DNA from: Ideonella alba
Lineage (GTDB): Bacteria; Pseudomonadota; Gammaproteobacteria; Burkholderiales; Burkholderiaceae_C
Length of the DNA stretch: 64,000 bases
Reading direction: 5' to 3'
Assembly (NCBI RefSeq): GCF_018069875.1
Contig: NZ_JAGQDF010000003.1
Location: 372,001 to 436,000, forward strand
The first letter of the stretch is position 1. Each line of letters opens with the position of its first letter. Positions 9,980 through 18,504 of the stretch are shown piece by piece. Made by a program: the position numbers and the translations under genes. Below the pieces are notes generated by a model that made no database searches, was not told where the DNA came from, and saw nothing but the letters and a program-made list of their open reading frames with translations.

Positions 9980-11365
9980 CTAGGTCACGTGCACCGGACA
10001 CTCGAGCGGGGTGAAGCCCTTCTGCTCGAACCAGCACCAGCCCTCCTGCAGGCCGGTGACCTGCAGGATGTAGCGTCCGGGCTCGGCGGGCGCCAGCACC
10101 TCAATCTCGGCCGGGACCCGCTGCCCGGGGGCCAGGACCTGCACCGGCAGCGGCGTGCGTCGGCCCTCGAAATGGGCCATCTGGCGGTCTTCGTGGAGCC
10201 AGTGGTAGCACAGGCGCAGCGGCAGCTCGGGCGTGCCGCGCCACCAGTGGCAGCTCTGCTGCTGCAGCGTCAGCGGCAGGCGCACCGTCTCGGAGGCCCG
10301 CATCGTCGTCGGCGCCGTGTCCCAGACCAGGTGGCCCTGGGCGCATTCCAGGCGCTGCGGGCCCAGCGAGGCTTCCATGTAGAGCAGCGCAGCCTCGTTG
10401 GCGAAGCGGGTGGCGTCGGCGTCCTGGTCGTCGTCGGCGCGCAGGAAGCGCTCGGGCGCCTCGTCGAACTCGATGCCGAACTCCCGGCGCAGCACCTCGG
10501 CATGGGGCTGGAACTCGGTCTGGATGAGCTCGATCTGCTCGGCGCTGAGCTTGATCGGCGCGCCGGTGATGCGGTTGAGCTGGCTGCCGTGGCGGTTGTT
10601 GAAGTCGGCCTGCGACAGGCGGATGTCCAGCGCCGCCAGGTGCTCGCGCAACGCCATGCCGAAGGCCAGGCCGCGCGCACTGAGGCTCTCGTTGGCGCTG
10701 CGCTGCAGCTTGGACAGCGCGCGCGCCTGTTCCAGGTCCAGGCCCAGGGCGCTGAAGAAGTCGATCACCACATCGCCTTCGGTCAGGGCCTGGCGGGTGA
10801 ACACCCGCACCTCCAGGGCGTTGCGGCCGAAGGCCGAAGCCAGGCGCTTGAAGCGCTCCTTGAAGCGGTAGACCGGGCGTTCCTCGTCGGGCGCCCAGGC
10901 CGGGCGGCCCATCTTGACGCGCTGACTCATCGCGCTGACCGCATAGGACAGCGGTGGCCGCACGTAGAGCAGCACCTTGACCCGCTCGGCGAAGTTCTCG
11001 CAATGGGTGCGCAGCGCGATCAGGTCGGGCAGGTTCAGGCTGATGAAGCCCTCGTACGAGAACAGCAGCTGACGGGCCCGCGGCTGGGCCCGGATCCAGG
11101 CGCTCTGCTCCTGCAGGTAGCGCCTGTCCGCGGCGCGGATCGCGGTCTCGTCGGTGCGGCCGTTCTCGACGTTGAGGACATAGCGCGCCGGGTGGCTGGA
11201 GAAGCACGAGCCCAGCTGGGCGTGCCAGCTGCCCGGCGGGTAGACGATCGAGCAACGCGATGCCAACTCGGCCCGAGCCTGGTCGCACACATCCTGGATG
11301 GCGGTGGAGCCGGTCTTGTCGAGGCCGAAGTGCAGGATCGCGGTGTCGAAAGGCTTGTCGGTCAT
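9980..11365 (-). CDS. Sulfotransferase-like protein with C-terminal beta-sandwich (paralogue A)
   Basis: The 461-residue protein has an N-terminal sulfotransferase-like domain (FDTAILHFGLDKTGSTAIQD; 3'-phosphate motif VLLYVRPPLSYAVSAMSQRV near residue 130). A roughly 125-residue C-terminal domain follows, of the form L-Y-H-W … RRTPLPVQVLAPGQ … APAEPGRYILQVTGLQEGWCWFEQKGF. This looks like an immunoglobulin-like sandwich and may bind carbohydrate (inference). It is plainly a paralogue of the next gene upstream: both have D-KTGST-x-IQ, Y-x-V-S-A-M, SLSARGLAFG/MTSRAMMFG and the same tail domain. The product is soluble with no signal peptide. It is the sixth gene of the operon, separated from its neighbours by 14 and 31 bases. 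Confidence 0.75.
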   Translation of the reverse strand: MTDKPFDTAILHFGLDKTGSTAIQDVCDQARAELASRCSIVYPPGSWHAQLGSCFSSHPARYVLNVENGRTDETAIRAADRRYLQEQSAWIRAQPRARQLLFSYEGFISLNLPDLIALRTHCENFAERVKVLLYVRPPLSYAVSAMSQRVKMGRPAWAPDEERPVYRFKERFKRLASAFGRNALEVRVFTRQALTEGDVVIDFFSALGLDLEQARALSKLQRSANESLSARGLAFGMALREHLAALDIRLSQADFNNRHGSQLNRITGAPIKLSAEQIELIQTEFQPHAEVLRREFGIEFDEAPERFLRADDDQDADATRFANEAALLYMEASLGPQRLECAQGHLVWDTAPTTMRASETVRLPLTLQQQSCHWWRGTPELPLRLCYHWLHEDRQMAHFEGRRTPLPVQVLAPGQRVPAEIEVLAPAEPGRYILQVTGLQEGWCWFEQKGFTPLECPVHVT

Positions 11366-11396
11366 CAGTCGAAGTCTGCCTCAAAGGCAGCGTGCG

Positions 11397-12761
11397 TCAC
11401 GCCACGCTGAGTTTGGCCGAGAATTTCGTGAAACCCTTCTGGTCCAGCCAGGCGTGCTGCTCCTGCACCACGCTGATCTCCATGGTGTAGTCGCCCGGGG
11501 CCTTGGGCGCCTTCACCTTGAGTTCCAGCTTGCACTTGTCGCGCGCGCGCAGCCGGGCGTGGGGCAGCGCGGTGCGGCCACCGCCGCCGATCAGCTTGCC
11601 GTCGGCACCGCGGTAGCGGTAGCCGATGTTGATCGGGTTGGGATTGGTCGACTGCCACAGCACGCTGGACTCGTTGAACAGCGTGACGCCCAGCTTCAGC
11701 TCGGCCCCGGCCTTCATCTGCGCGGGCAGGTTGTCGACCTCGATGTGGCCGAAGGCGTTCTCGAGCAGGCACTGCTTGAGCACCATGCCGGTGACGACGC
11801 CGGCGATGTCGCGCAGGATCTCCTCGGAGGCGGTGTCGGCCGGCGCGATGTACTTCTCGGGCGGGTCCTTGAAGACGATGCCGAACTCGCTGCGCAGGTA
11901 GTCCAGGCCGGTGCGGCTGGTCTGGGCGACCACCTCGGCCTGTTCCGGCGTCAGCTTGATCGAGGGGCCGGGCAGGTCGGCGATCAGGCCGCCGTACTTG
12001 CGCTGGTACTCGGCCGACGGCAGCTTGATGCCGGCGTCCAGCAGCGCCTTGGCGAAGGCGCCACCGAACATCATGGCCCGCGAGGTCATGCGCTGGTTGG
12101 CGCGCTCAGGCGTGACGTAGTCCGGCGAATCGATGATGTCCGCGGCGCCGACGATGTGCAGGAAGTCGATCACCGCGTCCTTGCCGGTCAGCTGGTCGGA
12201 CTCGAAGGAGCGCACCATCACCGAATCACGTCCGAAGAGCTTGACCAGGCGGCCGATCTTCTCGGGGAAGTTGTGGATCGGGATGCGGCCGTTGGGGCAG
12301 GGCTCCTTGCCCATGCGCACGTTCTGGCCCATGGCGCTGACCGCGTAGGAATGCGGCTCGCGCACGTACATCACCGCGATCACCGAGTCGGCGTAGCGGC
12401 GCGCCCACTTGTACATGCCCTCCAGCGCCTCGTCCGGCAGGTGCATGAAGCCTTCGTAGGAGGCCACCAGGGTCTCGCAGTTCTGCGCCGACTTGATGAA
12501 GTCCTCGACCTCGACCAGGTACTGCTTGTCGCGGGCCTGGATCTTGGCGCGGTCGGCGATGCCGACATTGCGGTTGAAGACGTAGCTTTCAGGTTCGGCG
12601 CAGAAGGCCGAGCCGAGCATCGGGTGCACATCGCCAGGCAGGTAGGCCGCCAGACCGCGGCTGCGCAGCGGCTCGCGCATGGTGCCGAAGGCCTTCTGGA
12701 TCGAGGTGCTGCCGGTCTTGTCTGTCCCAACGTGAATGATGACTTGTTTGAACTGCTTCAT
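11397..12761 (-). CDS. Sulfotransferase-like protein with C-terminal beta-sandwich (paralogue B)
   Basis: The 454-residue protein is homologous over its full length to the following gene. The PAPS-binding loop is TDKTGSTSIQKAF at residues about 13–25, and the 3'-phosphate motif VMYVREPHSYAVSAMGQNV is near residue 130. The C-terminal sandwich includes GYRYRGADGKLIGGGGRTAL and KAPGDYTMEISVVQEQHAWL. The gene starts with ATG inside an ATGA overlap with the preceding gene, which suggests translational coupling. Tandem duplication followed by divergence is the simplest origin of the pair. Sulfate transfer is inferred from the motifs. The catalytic base cannot be confirmed by eye, so a non-catalytic role is possible. 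Confidence 0.75.
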   Translation of the reverse strand: MKQFKQVIIHVGTDKTGSTSIQKAFGTMREPLRSRGLAAYLPGDVHPMLGSAFCAEPESYVFNRNVGIADRAKIQARDKQYLVEVEDFIKSAQNCETLVASYEGFMHLPDEALEGMYKWARRYADSVIAVMYVREPHSYAVSAMGQNVRMGKEPCPNGRIPIHNFPEKIGRLVKLFGRDSVMVRSFESDQLTGKDAVIDFLHIVGAADIIDSPDYVTPERANQRMTSRAMMFGGAFAKALLDAGIKLPSAEYQRKYGGLIADLPGPSIKLTPEQAEVVAQTSRTGLDYLRSEFGIVFKDPPEKYIAPADTASEEILRDIAGVVTGMVLKQCLLENAFGHIEVDNLPAQMKAGAELKLGVTLFNESSVLWQSTNPNPINIGYRYRGADGKLIGGGGRTALPHARLRARDKCKLELKVKAPKAPGDYTMEISVVQEQHAWLDQKGFTKFSAKLSVA

Positions 12762-13801
12762 GGAGAACTCCTGGGGGGTTCAGGGGTGCCGAGCGTGCCT
12801 TGTGGGCTGCTCTGCAACTGCGACTCAACGAGAACGAAACCAAGGCTGCGCGCATCCCCGTTGCGGGTCGGGAAGGCGGGCAGTTCCAGCTCCACGTGGT
12901 AGCGGGCCGGTGCGTTCATGGTGAACACGACTTCGAACATATCGCCGTCGTATTGCACCTGGGTGTCGCTGGTGTCGGTGCGGATGCGCAAGGCATGCAG
13001 CGCGCCGCTGATGCCCTCGCGCCAGCCTTTCAGGCGCAGACAGGCACCAGGCCGCTGGGTGGTGCAGCGCAGACGCAGCGTGCTGCTGATCCAGTCGTCG
13101 TCGTAGCGATGGCCGTCGTGGATGTGCACCGCGGCACCGAGCGCTTCATCGCTCAGCATCAGGCGGCTCGGGTCGGGGTCGCCCAGGTCGAGCTGCTGCG
13201 GCGGCGCCTGCACGCGCAGGATGTGGATCACGTCCTCGAGCAGGCGCGGCAGGTTGGCGTCGGACAGCAGCGAGTAGCGCGGCCGCATGGCCTTGAGCTT
13301 GTCGCTGAACTCCTGGGCACCCAGGATGCCGCTGCGCACGCCGTTGAGGCGGTCGATGTGGGGCGCGTGGTGGCGCGCGAACTCCTCCAGGTCACCGCCT
13401 GAGGGCATGCGCGAGAGCAGCGTCAGGTAGGCATACACCGCCATCCGGTCGGCGTCCTTGAGCAGCAGCGGCACATGCGCGTCCAGGCGCTCCAGCGCGG
13501 GCAGCAGCAGGTCTTCACGGATCTGCGTGCGAAAGCGCTGGTCGGCCGCATCCCAGGTGGCGCGCAGCGCCGCCAGCGGCAGGTCCAGCAGCGTGAAGGC
13601 CACGAAGGCCAGCGGCATGTCCTGGCTCAGCGGCCAGCGCAGCTGGTACAGGCCACCGGCATCAGGCGCGGCCGGTCGCAGCACCTGCACCGGGTCACCG
13701 CGGAACCAGACGATGACCAGTGGGTGCAGGCCATGCGACCCCAGGCTGCCGCACTCGATGTGGCAGTGGTCAGCCTCGACACGGACCAGCAGGGAGCTCA
13801 T
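12758..13801 (-). CDS. Uncharacterised protein of the sulfotransferase operon
   Basis: The 347-residue soluble protein is not recognised. The first 100 residues are beta-rich (LLVRVEADHCHIECG, PLVIVWFRG). The middle is helical (about 105–215, including MAVYAYLTLLSRMPSGGDLEEF and YSLLSDANLPRLLEDVIHIL). The last 110 residues look beta-rich again (WISSTLRLRCT, ARYHVELELPAFP). It has no signal peptide, no membrane segment and no obvious catalytic motif. It overlaps its neighbours by four bases on both sides (ATGA), so it is almost certainly made together with the GT4 enzyme before it and the sulfotransferase-like protein after it. An adaptor or carbohydrate-binding role is speculation. Confidence 0.65.
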   Translation of the reverse strand: MSSLLVRVEADHCHIECGSLGSHGLHPLVIVWFRGDPVQVLRPAAPDAGGLYQLRWPLSQDMPLAFVAFTLLDLPLAALRATWDAADQRFRTQIREDLLLPALERLDAHVPLLLKDADRMAVYAYLTLLSRMPSGGDLEEFARHHAPHIDRLNGVRSGILGAQEFSDKLKAMRPRYSLLSDANLPRLLEDVIHILRVQAPPQQLDLGDPDPSRLMLSDEALGAAVHIHDGHRYDDDWISSTLRLRCTTQRPGACLRLKGWREGISGALHALRIRTDTSDTQVQYDGDMFEVVFTMNAPARYHVELELPAFPTRNGDARSLGFVLVESQLQSSPQGTLGTPEPPRSSP

Positions 13802-14874
13802 CGCAGCAGCGCCGACTTGACGGTCTCATAGGAGCTGTCCCAGTGGCTTTCGGCGATCGCCTGGCCACGCGTGTCCGCCGCGTTGGCGGTGAAGCGGGCC
13901 GCCAGGGCCTCGAACTGGCGGCCGAAATCGCCGCGCTTGAAGGGAGAGAAGTAATGCACGTGACTGGGCGCCACCTCGGGGATGGAGCTGGATCGGGTGG
14001 TCAGCACCGGCGCGCCGCAGACGAAGGCCTCGCGCACCGGCATGCCGTAGCCCTCGAAGACCGACGGGTAGATCAGCAGGTGCGAGCGGCGGATCAGGTC
14101 GAGCTTGGCTTCTTCCGAGATGTAGCCCGGGAACTGGATCGTGCCGGCCTCGACCTGCGGCTCCAGGCCCAGGCGCTCGATCAGGCGGTGCATGGACTCG
14201 CCCCAGCCGAACTTGCCCGGCAGGATGAAGGCGAAGCGCGAGGCGAAGGTGGGGCTCTCGGCGATGTACTCCAGCACCTGGCGGATGTTCTTGCGCGGCT
14301 CCAGCGTGCCCAGCACGGTGACGATCGGCCGCTCGTCATGGAACGAGGGCATCGAGAAATCGGCCACCACCGCCCCGGGGTTGCAGATCACCCGGCGCTT
14401 CTTCATGGACTGCGGGAAGTACAGCTCCAGGTCGCGCAGCGTGGCCTGCGAGACGGCGAAGATCACGTCCGAGGTCTCGATGTCGCGCGCCACCGTCGTG
14501 CGGTGGTGGCGGATGGTCTCCTTGGAGTGGAACTGCGGCGTGGTGACCGTGCTCAGGTCGTGGACGATGAAGCCCTCGGTGCTGAAGACGCCGCGGATCG
14601 ACTTGTAGTTCGGGAAGAAGCCGATGCTGCCCGGTGCCGGGGCGATCTGGCGCAGTGGCATGCGGGCCATGTCGGCCAGGCGGGCGCCGCTGGCGTCGTC
14701 GATGGCCAGGCGGACGAAGGACTGCGGGATCTCGTGCCAGTTGATGAAGAACCGGGTCTCCAGCGTGTCGGCGTCGGCCAGGAAACGGCGCGCCAGTTCC
14801 TTGGCGACGTTGGGGATGCCGCTGAAGTTTCGCTCGAAGAGCGGCGACACCTCGAAATACACGACGGGTTTCAT
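13798..14874 (-). CDS. GT4-family glycosyltransferase
   Basis: This 358-residue GT-B enzyme begins MKPVVYFEVSPLFERNFSGI, the usual acceptor-side opening of GT4 enzymes. Donor-domain marks near residue 200 onward are PIVTVLGTLEPRKNIRQVLEY, FPGYISEEAKLDLIRRSHLL and PSVFEGYGMPVREAFVCGAP, with the conserved E-x-F-G/Y-x-P-x-x-E pattern. It would add a sugar from a nucleotide donor to a lipid-linked or growing glycan on the cytosolic side. The frame extends to 14907, but the ATG at 14874 overlaps the stop of the preceding gene by ATGA, the rule in this operon, so it is preferred. Donor and acceptor are unknown. Confidence 0.85.
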   Translation of the reverse strand: MKPVVYFEVSPLFERNFSGIPNVAKELARRFLADADTLETRFFINWHEIPQSFVRLAIDDASGARLADMARMPLRQIAPAPGSIGFFPNYKSIRGVFSTEGFIVHDLSTVTTPQFHSKETIRHHRTTVARDIETSDVIFAVSQATLRDLELYFPQSMKKRRVICNPGAVVADFSMPSFHDERPIVTVLGTLEPRKNIRQVLEYIAESPTFASRFAFILPGKFGWGESMHRLIERLGLEPQVEAGTIQFPGYISEEAKLDLIRRSHLLIYPSVFEGYGMPVREAFVCGAPVLTTRSSSIPEVAPSHVHYFSPFKRGDFGRQFEALAARFTANAADTRGQAIAESHWDSSYETVKSALLR

Positions 14875-15845
14875 GCGAGCAACTGGTCCAGGCGAAGGCG
14901 GCGCCACAGCGGCTGGCGATCGGGCTCGTAGGTGCCGTCGAAGTCCTGCGTGGCGACCCGCAGGCCGATCAGCTGGGACAAGGCGTTCTCGAACAGGTGG
15001 CGGCTGCGGTAGCCGGTGCTGAACAGCTCGAAGTCCAGGTCGCGCAGCGCGGCCATCAGGCCAAGCTCGATGTCGATGGTCTGCAGCAGCACCACGCCGC
15101 TGTGCCGTTGCGCCAGGCGCTCCAGCGCCTCGGCCACTGGGTCGTCGTGGCCGTCCTCGGTGCTGAAGACGATCATCAGGTTCAGCACCACGTCCAGGCG
15201 ACGGGCGGCCAGGTCCAGCGCAAAACCCAGGCGGGTGATCTCGTCCAGGTCAGGCTGGACCACCAGCAGGTTGCGCGCGCGGATCTCGTCGGAGCGCTGC
15301 TGCAGCAGCCGGATGTGCAGCTTGGACATCGCCAGCTTGTGCTTGATCGGCAGCCGCACATGGCTGGGATCCAGCGGAAACACGGGCGGCGTGGGGCAAT
15401 GCTGCACGAAGCGCTGCAGCAGGTCGTCGCCGGCCAGGTTGGCGGTGGGCAGGCTGGCGCCCAGCGCGTGGTCGCCCACGTAGTCGCCCTGGATGTCGAC
15501 GTAGTAGCCGATATCGGCGCCCTTGAGGTAGCGGTGGTCCTCGGGGGCGCGCAGGCTGAAGAAGACGATGGGCGTGTCGTCGTCGACCTCGAACTCGGAC
15601 AGCAGCTCGGCGCGGCTGGCGAAGTACTCGGGCAGCGCCAGATGCGCCGCCTTGGGCAGGCCGTGGCGCTGGGCCGTTTCCACCAGGATGCGGGCCAGCG
15701 CGAAGGACAGGTCGGCCACCTCGTCGGCGGCCGGTCGCCGGCCGTAGACGTGCGAGGTGGCGAACAGCAGCAGCGGCGGGCGACCCGACGCCAGCCGGGC
15801 TTCGGCCGCCGGAGCCGGGGTCACCTGTACTGCCGAGGGGTTCAT
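14871..15845 (-). CDS. Uncharacterised protein of the sulfotransferase operon (second)
   Basis: The 324-residue soluble protein is not recognised. It shows alternating strands and helices (PPLLLFATSHVYGRRP, TPIVFFSLRAPEDHRYL, VVLNLMIVFSTEDGHDD, VVLLQTIDIELGLMAALRDL) that resemble a Rossmann-like or GT-B-like half fold. No nucleotide-binding signature can be identified with confidence. The segment YLKGADIGYYVDIQGDYVGDHALG is distinctive and could seed a search. It is the second gene of the operon, overlapping the HU-like gene before it and the GT4 gene after it by four bases each. That placement suggests work on the same glycan. No function is claimed. Confidence 0.65.
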   Translation of the reverse strand: MNPSAVQVTPAPAAEARLASGRPPLLLFATSHVYGRRPAADEVADLSFALARILVETAQRHGLPKAAHLALPEYFASRAELLSEFEVDDDTPIVFFSLRAPEDHRYLKGADIGYYVDIQGDYVGDHALGASLPTANLAGDDLLQRFVQHCPTPPVFPLDPSHVRLPIKHKLAMSKLHIRLLQQRSDEIRARNLLVVQPDLDEITRLGFALDLAARRLDVVLNLMIVFSTEDGHDDPVAEALERLAQRHSGVVLLQTIDIELGLMAALRDLDFELFSTGYRSRHLFENALSQLIGLRVATQDFDGTYEPDRQPLWRRLRLDQLLA

Positions 15846-16156
15846 TCGACCGACGAATCCTGCAGATCGGCGGCGCCGTCGTCGGCCTTGTCACCGGCCG
15901 GCTTGAGCTGCACGAAGACCGTGCGCATCACCGGCTTGCCGGCCGACGGGCCTTCCTTGGCGGTGACCGACTTCGAGCGGAACACGCCCAGGCGGGGAAT
16001 GCGGGTGTCGCCCTCGCCAGCGTCGCGGATCTCGGCAGTGATCACGCCGAAGGCGGTCTCCAGCGCCGCAGCCAGCGTGGCGTTGGGCAGCGCCCGGACG
16101 TCGGGACCGCCCTCGTCCTTGACGCGCTTCATGAAGTCAGAGAAGGTCATGTTCAT
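15842..16156 (-). CDS. HU/IHF-like DNA-binding protein heading the glycan operon
   Basis: The 104-residue protein has the HU/IHF plan. A helical N-terminus (MTFSDFMKRVKDEGGPDVRA, with ALPNATLAAALETAFGVITA) is followed by the strand–turn–strand RIPRLGVFRSKSVTAKEG, equivalent to the G-F-G-x-F-x-x-R segment of HU, and a beta arm (GKPVMRTVFVQLKPAG). The tail is acidic. HU-family proteins bend DNA, and this one could regulate its own operon or act elsewhere on the chromosome (inference). A GGGGGAGG ribosome-binding site lies upstream of the ATG at 16156; a second ATG six bases on is possible. It is the first gene of the nine-gene operon and overlaps the next gene by four bases. A second HU-like gene heads another sulfotransferase unit at 36,360. 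Confidence 0.7.
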   Translation of the reverse strand: MNMTFSDFMKRVKDEGGPDVRALPNATLAAALETAFGVITAEIRDAGEGDTRIPRLGVFRSKSVTAKEGPSAGKPVMRTVFVQLKPAGDKADDGAADLQDSSVE

Positions 16157-16159
16157 GGC

Positions 16160-16249
16160 TCAGGCCTCCCCCAGACCGGCGGCGCGGTGGCTGGCCGCGA
16201 GGGAGGCAGCCGGGCGAGTGCCCGACCGGAAAGCGAATTGCATCTGCAT
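16160..16249 (-). CDS. Possible 29-residue leader peptide ahead of the HU-like gene
   Basis: An ATG frame of 29 codons begins MQMQFAFRSGTRPA and ends with TGA three bases before the ATG of the HU-like gene. The putative product is short, basic and alanine-rich. Termination this close to the next start would suit translational coupling or a leader peptide. The 322-base interval from 16157 to the terminator at 16479 must also hold the operon promoter, which could not be placed by eye. The ribosome-binding site for this small frame is weak, so it may be chance. Confidence 0.3.
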   Translation of the reverse strand: MQMQFAFRSGTRPAASLAASHRAAGLGEA

Positions 16250-16478
16250 GGTGGCTACCTGAAGTTTGTAAGACCTGTGAGCATGCGCGAACGGCGCCAA
16301 ATCTGCCAGGGACGACTGCACGGATTGTCTTTGCTCTTTCGGTAGCCAGGCGCCGAACTATAGGCGTAGCGTTGATGTCACCCACCCCACTGATCGCGCG
16401 CTTGCGCAGCGCCGGAAATGTTGCTAGGCGCGGCTGAGCGGGCGTTTGGCCTGGGTGGCTCCTGAGGGTGAACGCAGG

Positions 16479-16510
16479 AAAAAAAACGGGGCCACGTCAC
16501 CGTGGCCCCG
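16479..16510 (-). terminator. Rho-independent terminator after amtB
   Basis: A perfect ten-base stem (CGGGGCCACG at 16487–16496, its complement at 16501–16510) with loop TCAC is followed on the minus strand by a run of eight T (16479–16486). It sits 64 bases past the amtB stop and ends the porin–glnK–amtB transcript. Confidence 0.93.
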
Positions 16511-16573
16511 AACTCGCTCCGAACTTTTAGGGGGGTGGGGCGCACCCGCAGGTGCCGCCCCGACCCGCTCAAC

Positions 16574-18109
16574 TCACTTGTTGTAGGCGGTTTCGCCGTG
16601 GGTCGTGATGTCCAGACCCTCGCGTTCCTCTTCCTCGGTCACGCGCAGGCCGATCACCATGTCGACCACCTTGTAGGCGATCAGCGACACCACGCCCGAC
16701 CAGACCACCGTGATCGCCACGGCCTTGGCCTGCACCCAGACCTGGCTGGCGATGCTGTAGGCGTCCGGGGCGATCATGCCCGCGGTGACCCAGTCGCCGA
16801 CGGCGCTCGGGCCGCCCAGGTTGGGCGAGTTGAACACGCCGGTCAGCAGCGCACCCAGGATGCCGCAGACACCGTGCACGCCGAACACGTCCAGCGAGTC
16901 GTCGGCGCCCAGCATCTTCTTCAGGCCCGACACGCCCCACAGGCCGGCGAAGCCCGAGACCGCACCGATCACCAGCGCACCGCCGATGCCGACGTTGCCG
17001 GCGGCCGGGGTGATGGCCACCAGGCCAGCCACCGCACCGGAGGCGGCACCCAGCATCGAGGCCTTGCCCTTGTGCAGCGCTTCACCCACGCTCCAGCCCA
17101 GCACCGCAGCCGCCGTGGCGACGAAGGTGTTGATGAAGGCCAGGGCGGCGAAACCGTTGGCTTCCAGGGCGGAGCCGGCGTTGAAGCCGAACCAGCCCAC
17201 CCACAGCAGCGAGGCACCGACCATGGTCAGCGTCAGGCTGTGAGGCGCCATCGATTCCTTGCCGTAGCCCACGCGCTTGCCGATCATGTAGGCGCCCACC
17301 AGGCCTGCCACGGCGGCGTTGATGTGCACCACGGTGCCGCCGGCGAAGTCCAGCGCGCCCATCTGCCACACGAAGCCCGCCTTGGCGTTCATCGCGTCGA
17401 CCACTTCAGCGCCGGTGTAGGCGTCCGGGCCCATCCAGTACCAGACCATGTGGGCGATCGGGGCGTAGCTGAAGGTGAACCAGATCACCATGAACAGCAG
17501 CACGGCCGAGAACTTGGCGCGTTCGGCGAAGGCACCGACGATCAGCGCGCAGGTGATGCCCGCGAAGGTGGCCTGGAAGGCGGCAAAGACGATCTCGGGG
17601 ATGTAGACGCCCTTGCTGAACGTGGCCGCCGGCGCGAAGGTGCCGCCCACGTTGTCCCAGATGCCCTTCATGAACAGCCGGTCGAAGCCGCCGAAGAAGG
17701 CGTTGCCCTCGGTGAAGGCCAGGCTGTAGCCGTAGATGGCCCACAGCACGACGATCAGCGAGAAGGTCACCAGCACCTGCATCAGCACCGACAGCATGTT
17801 CTTGCTGCGCACCAGGCCGCCGTAGAACAGCGCCAGGCCGGGCACGGTCATCAGGATGACCAGCAGGGTGGAGACCATCATCCAGGCGGTGTCGCCCTTG
17901 TTGATGACGGGGGCCGCGGCGGCCGAGGCGGCTTCCGCAGGGGCCGAGGCGGCGTCAGCGGCCGGAGCCGCCGCGGAAGCGGCGTCGGCCACCGCCGCTG
18001 CCACGGAGGCGGCGGCGGCGGGCGCGGAGGCAGCGTCCTGGGCCAGGACGGCGCCCGCGAAGCCCCAGGCCGCGAGGCCCAGGGCGAGGGAGGCAATCAA
18101 CTTCTTCAT
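16574..18109 (-). CDS. amtB: Ammonium transporter AmtB
   Basis: The 511-residue protein has a signal peptide (MKKLIASLALGLAAWGFAGAVLAQ). A long alanine/serine-rich periplasmic linker (residues about 25–68) is followed by eleven expected membrane helices starting at WMMVSTLLVILMTVPGLALFYGG. The pore histidines are present in VHINAAVAGLV and FGVHGVCGILGALLTGVF, and the conserved FYGGLVRSKN is intact. AmtB conducts ammonia/ammonium across the inner membrane and is blocked by GlnK when nitrogen is plentiful. It follows glnK by 31 bases and ends at a strong terminator. The extended Ala-rich linker is longer than in E. coli AmtB. Expression is probably NtrC-controlled through the promoter upstream of the porin gene. 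Confidence 0.97.
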   Translation of the reverse strand: MKKLIASLALGLAAWGFAGAVLAQDAASAPAAAASVAAAVADAASAAAPAADAASAPAEAASAAAAPVINKGDTAWMMVSTLLVILMTVPGLALFYGGLVRSKNMLSVLMQVLVTFSLIVVLWAIYGYSLAFTEGNAFFGGFDRLFMKGIWDNVGGTFAPAATFSKGVYIPEIVFAAFQATFAGITCALIVGAFAERAKFSAVLLFMVIWFTFSYAPIAHMVWYWMGPDAYTGAEVVDAMNAKAGFVWQMGALDFAGGTVVHINAAVAGLVGAYMIGKRVGYGKESMAPHSLTLTMVGASLLWVGWFGFNAGSALEANGFAALAFINTFVATAAAVLGWSVGEALHKGKASMLGAASGAVAGLVAITPAAGNVGIGGALVIGAVSGFAGLWGVSGLKKMLGADDSLDVFGVHGVCGILGALLTGVFNSPNLGGPSAVGDWVTAGMIAPDAYSIASQVWVQAKAVAITVVWSGVVSLIAYKVVDMVIGLRVTEEEEREGLDITTHGETAYNK

Positions 18110-18140
18110 GATGTGCGTGTCTCTGGTGGGTCTTGCGGTG

Positions 18141-18491
<351 letters not shown>

Positions 18492-18504
18492 TCAGACTGC
18501 GGGA

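Noticed and set aside
16137-16385. 82-codon minus-strand frame overlapping the HU-like start
   Set aside because: It overlaps the HU-like gene in another frame, and its composition and sequence show no protein-like pattern. Only the 29-codon frame in the same gap was kept, at low confidence.
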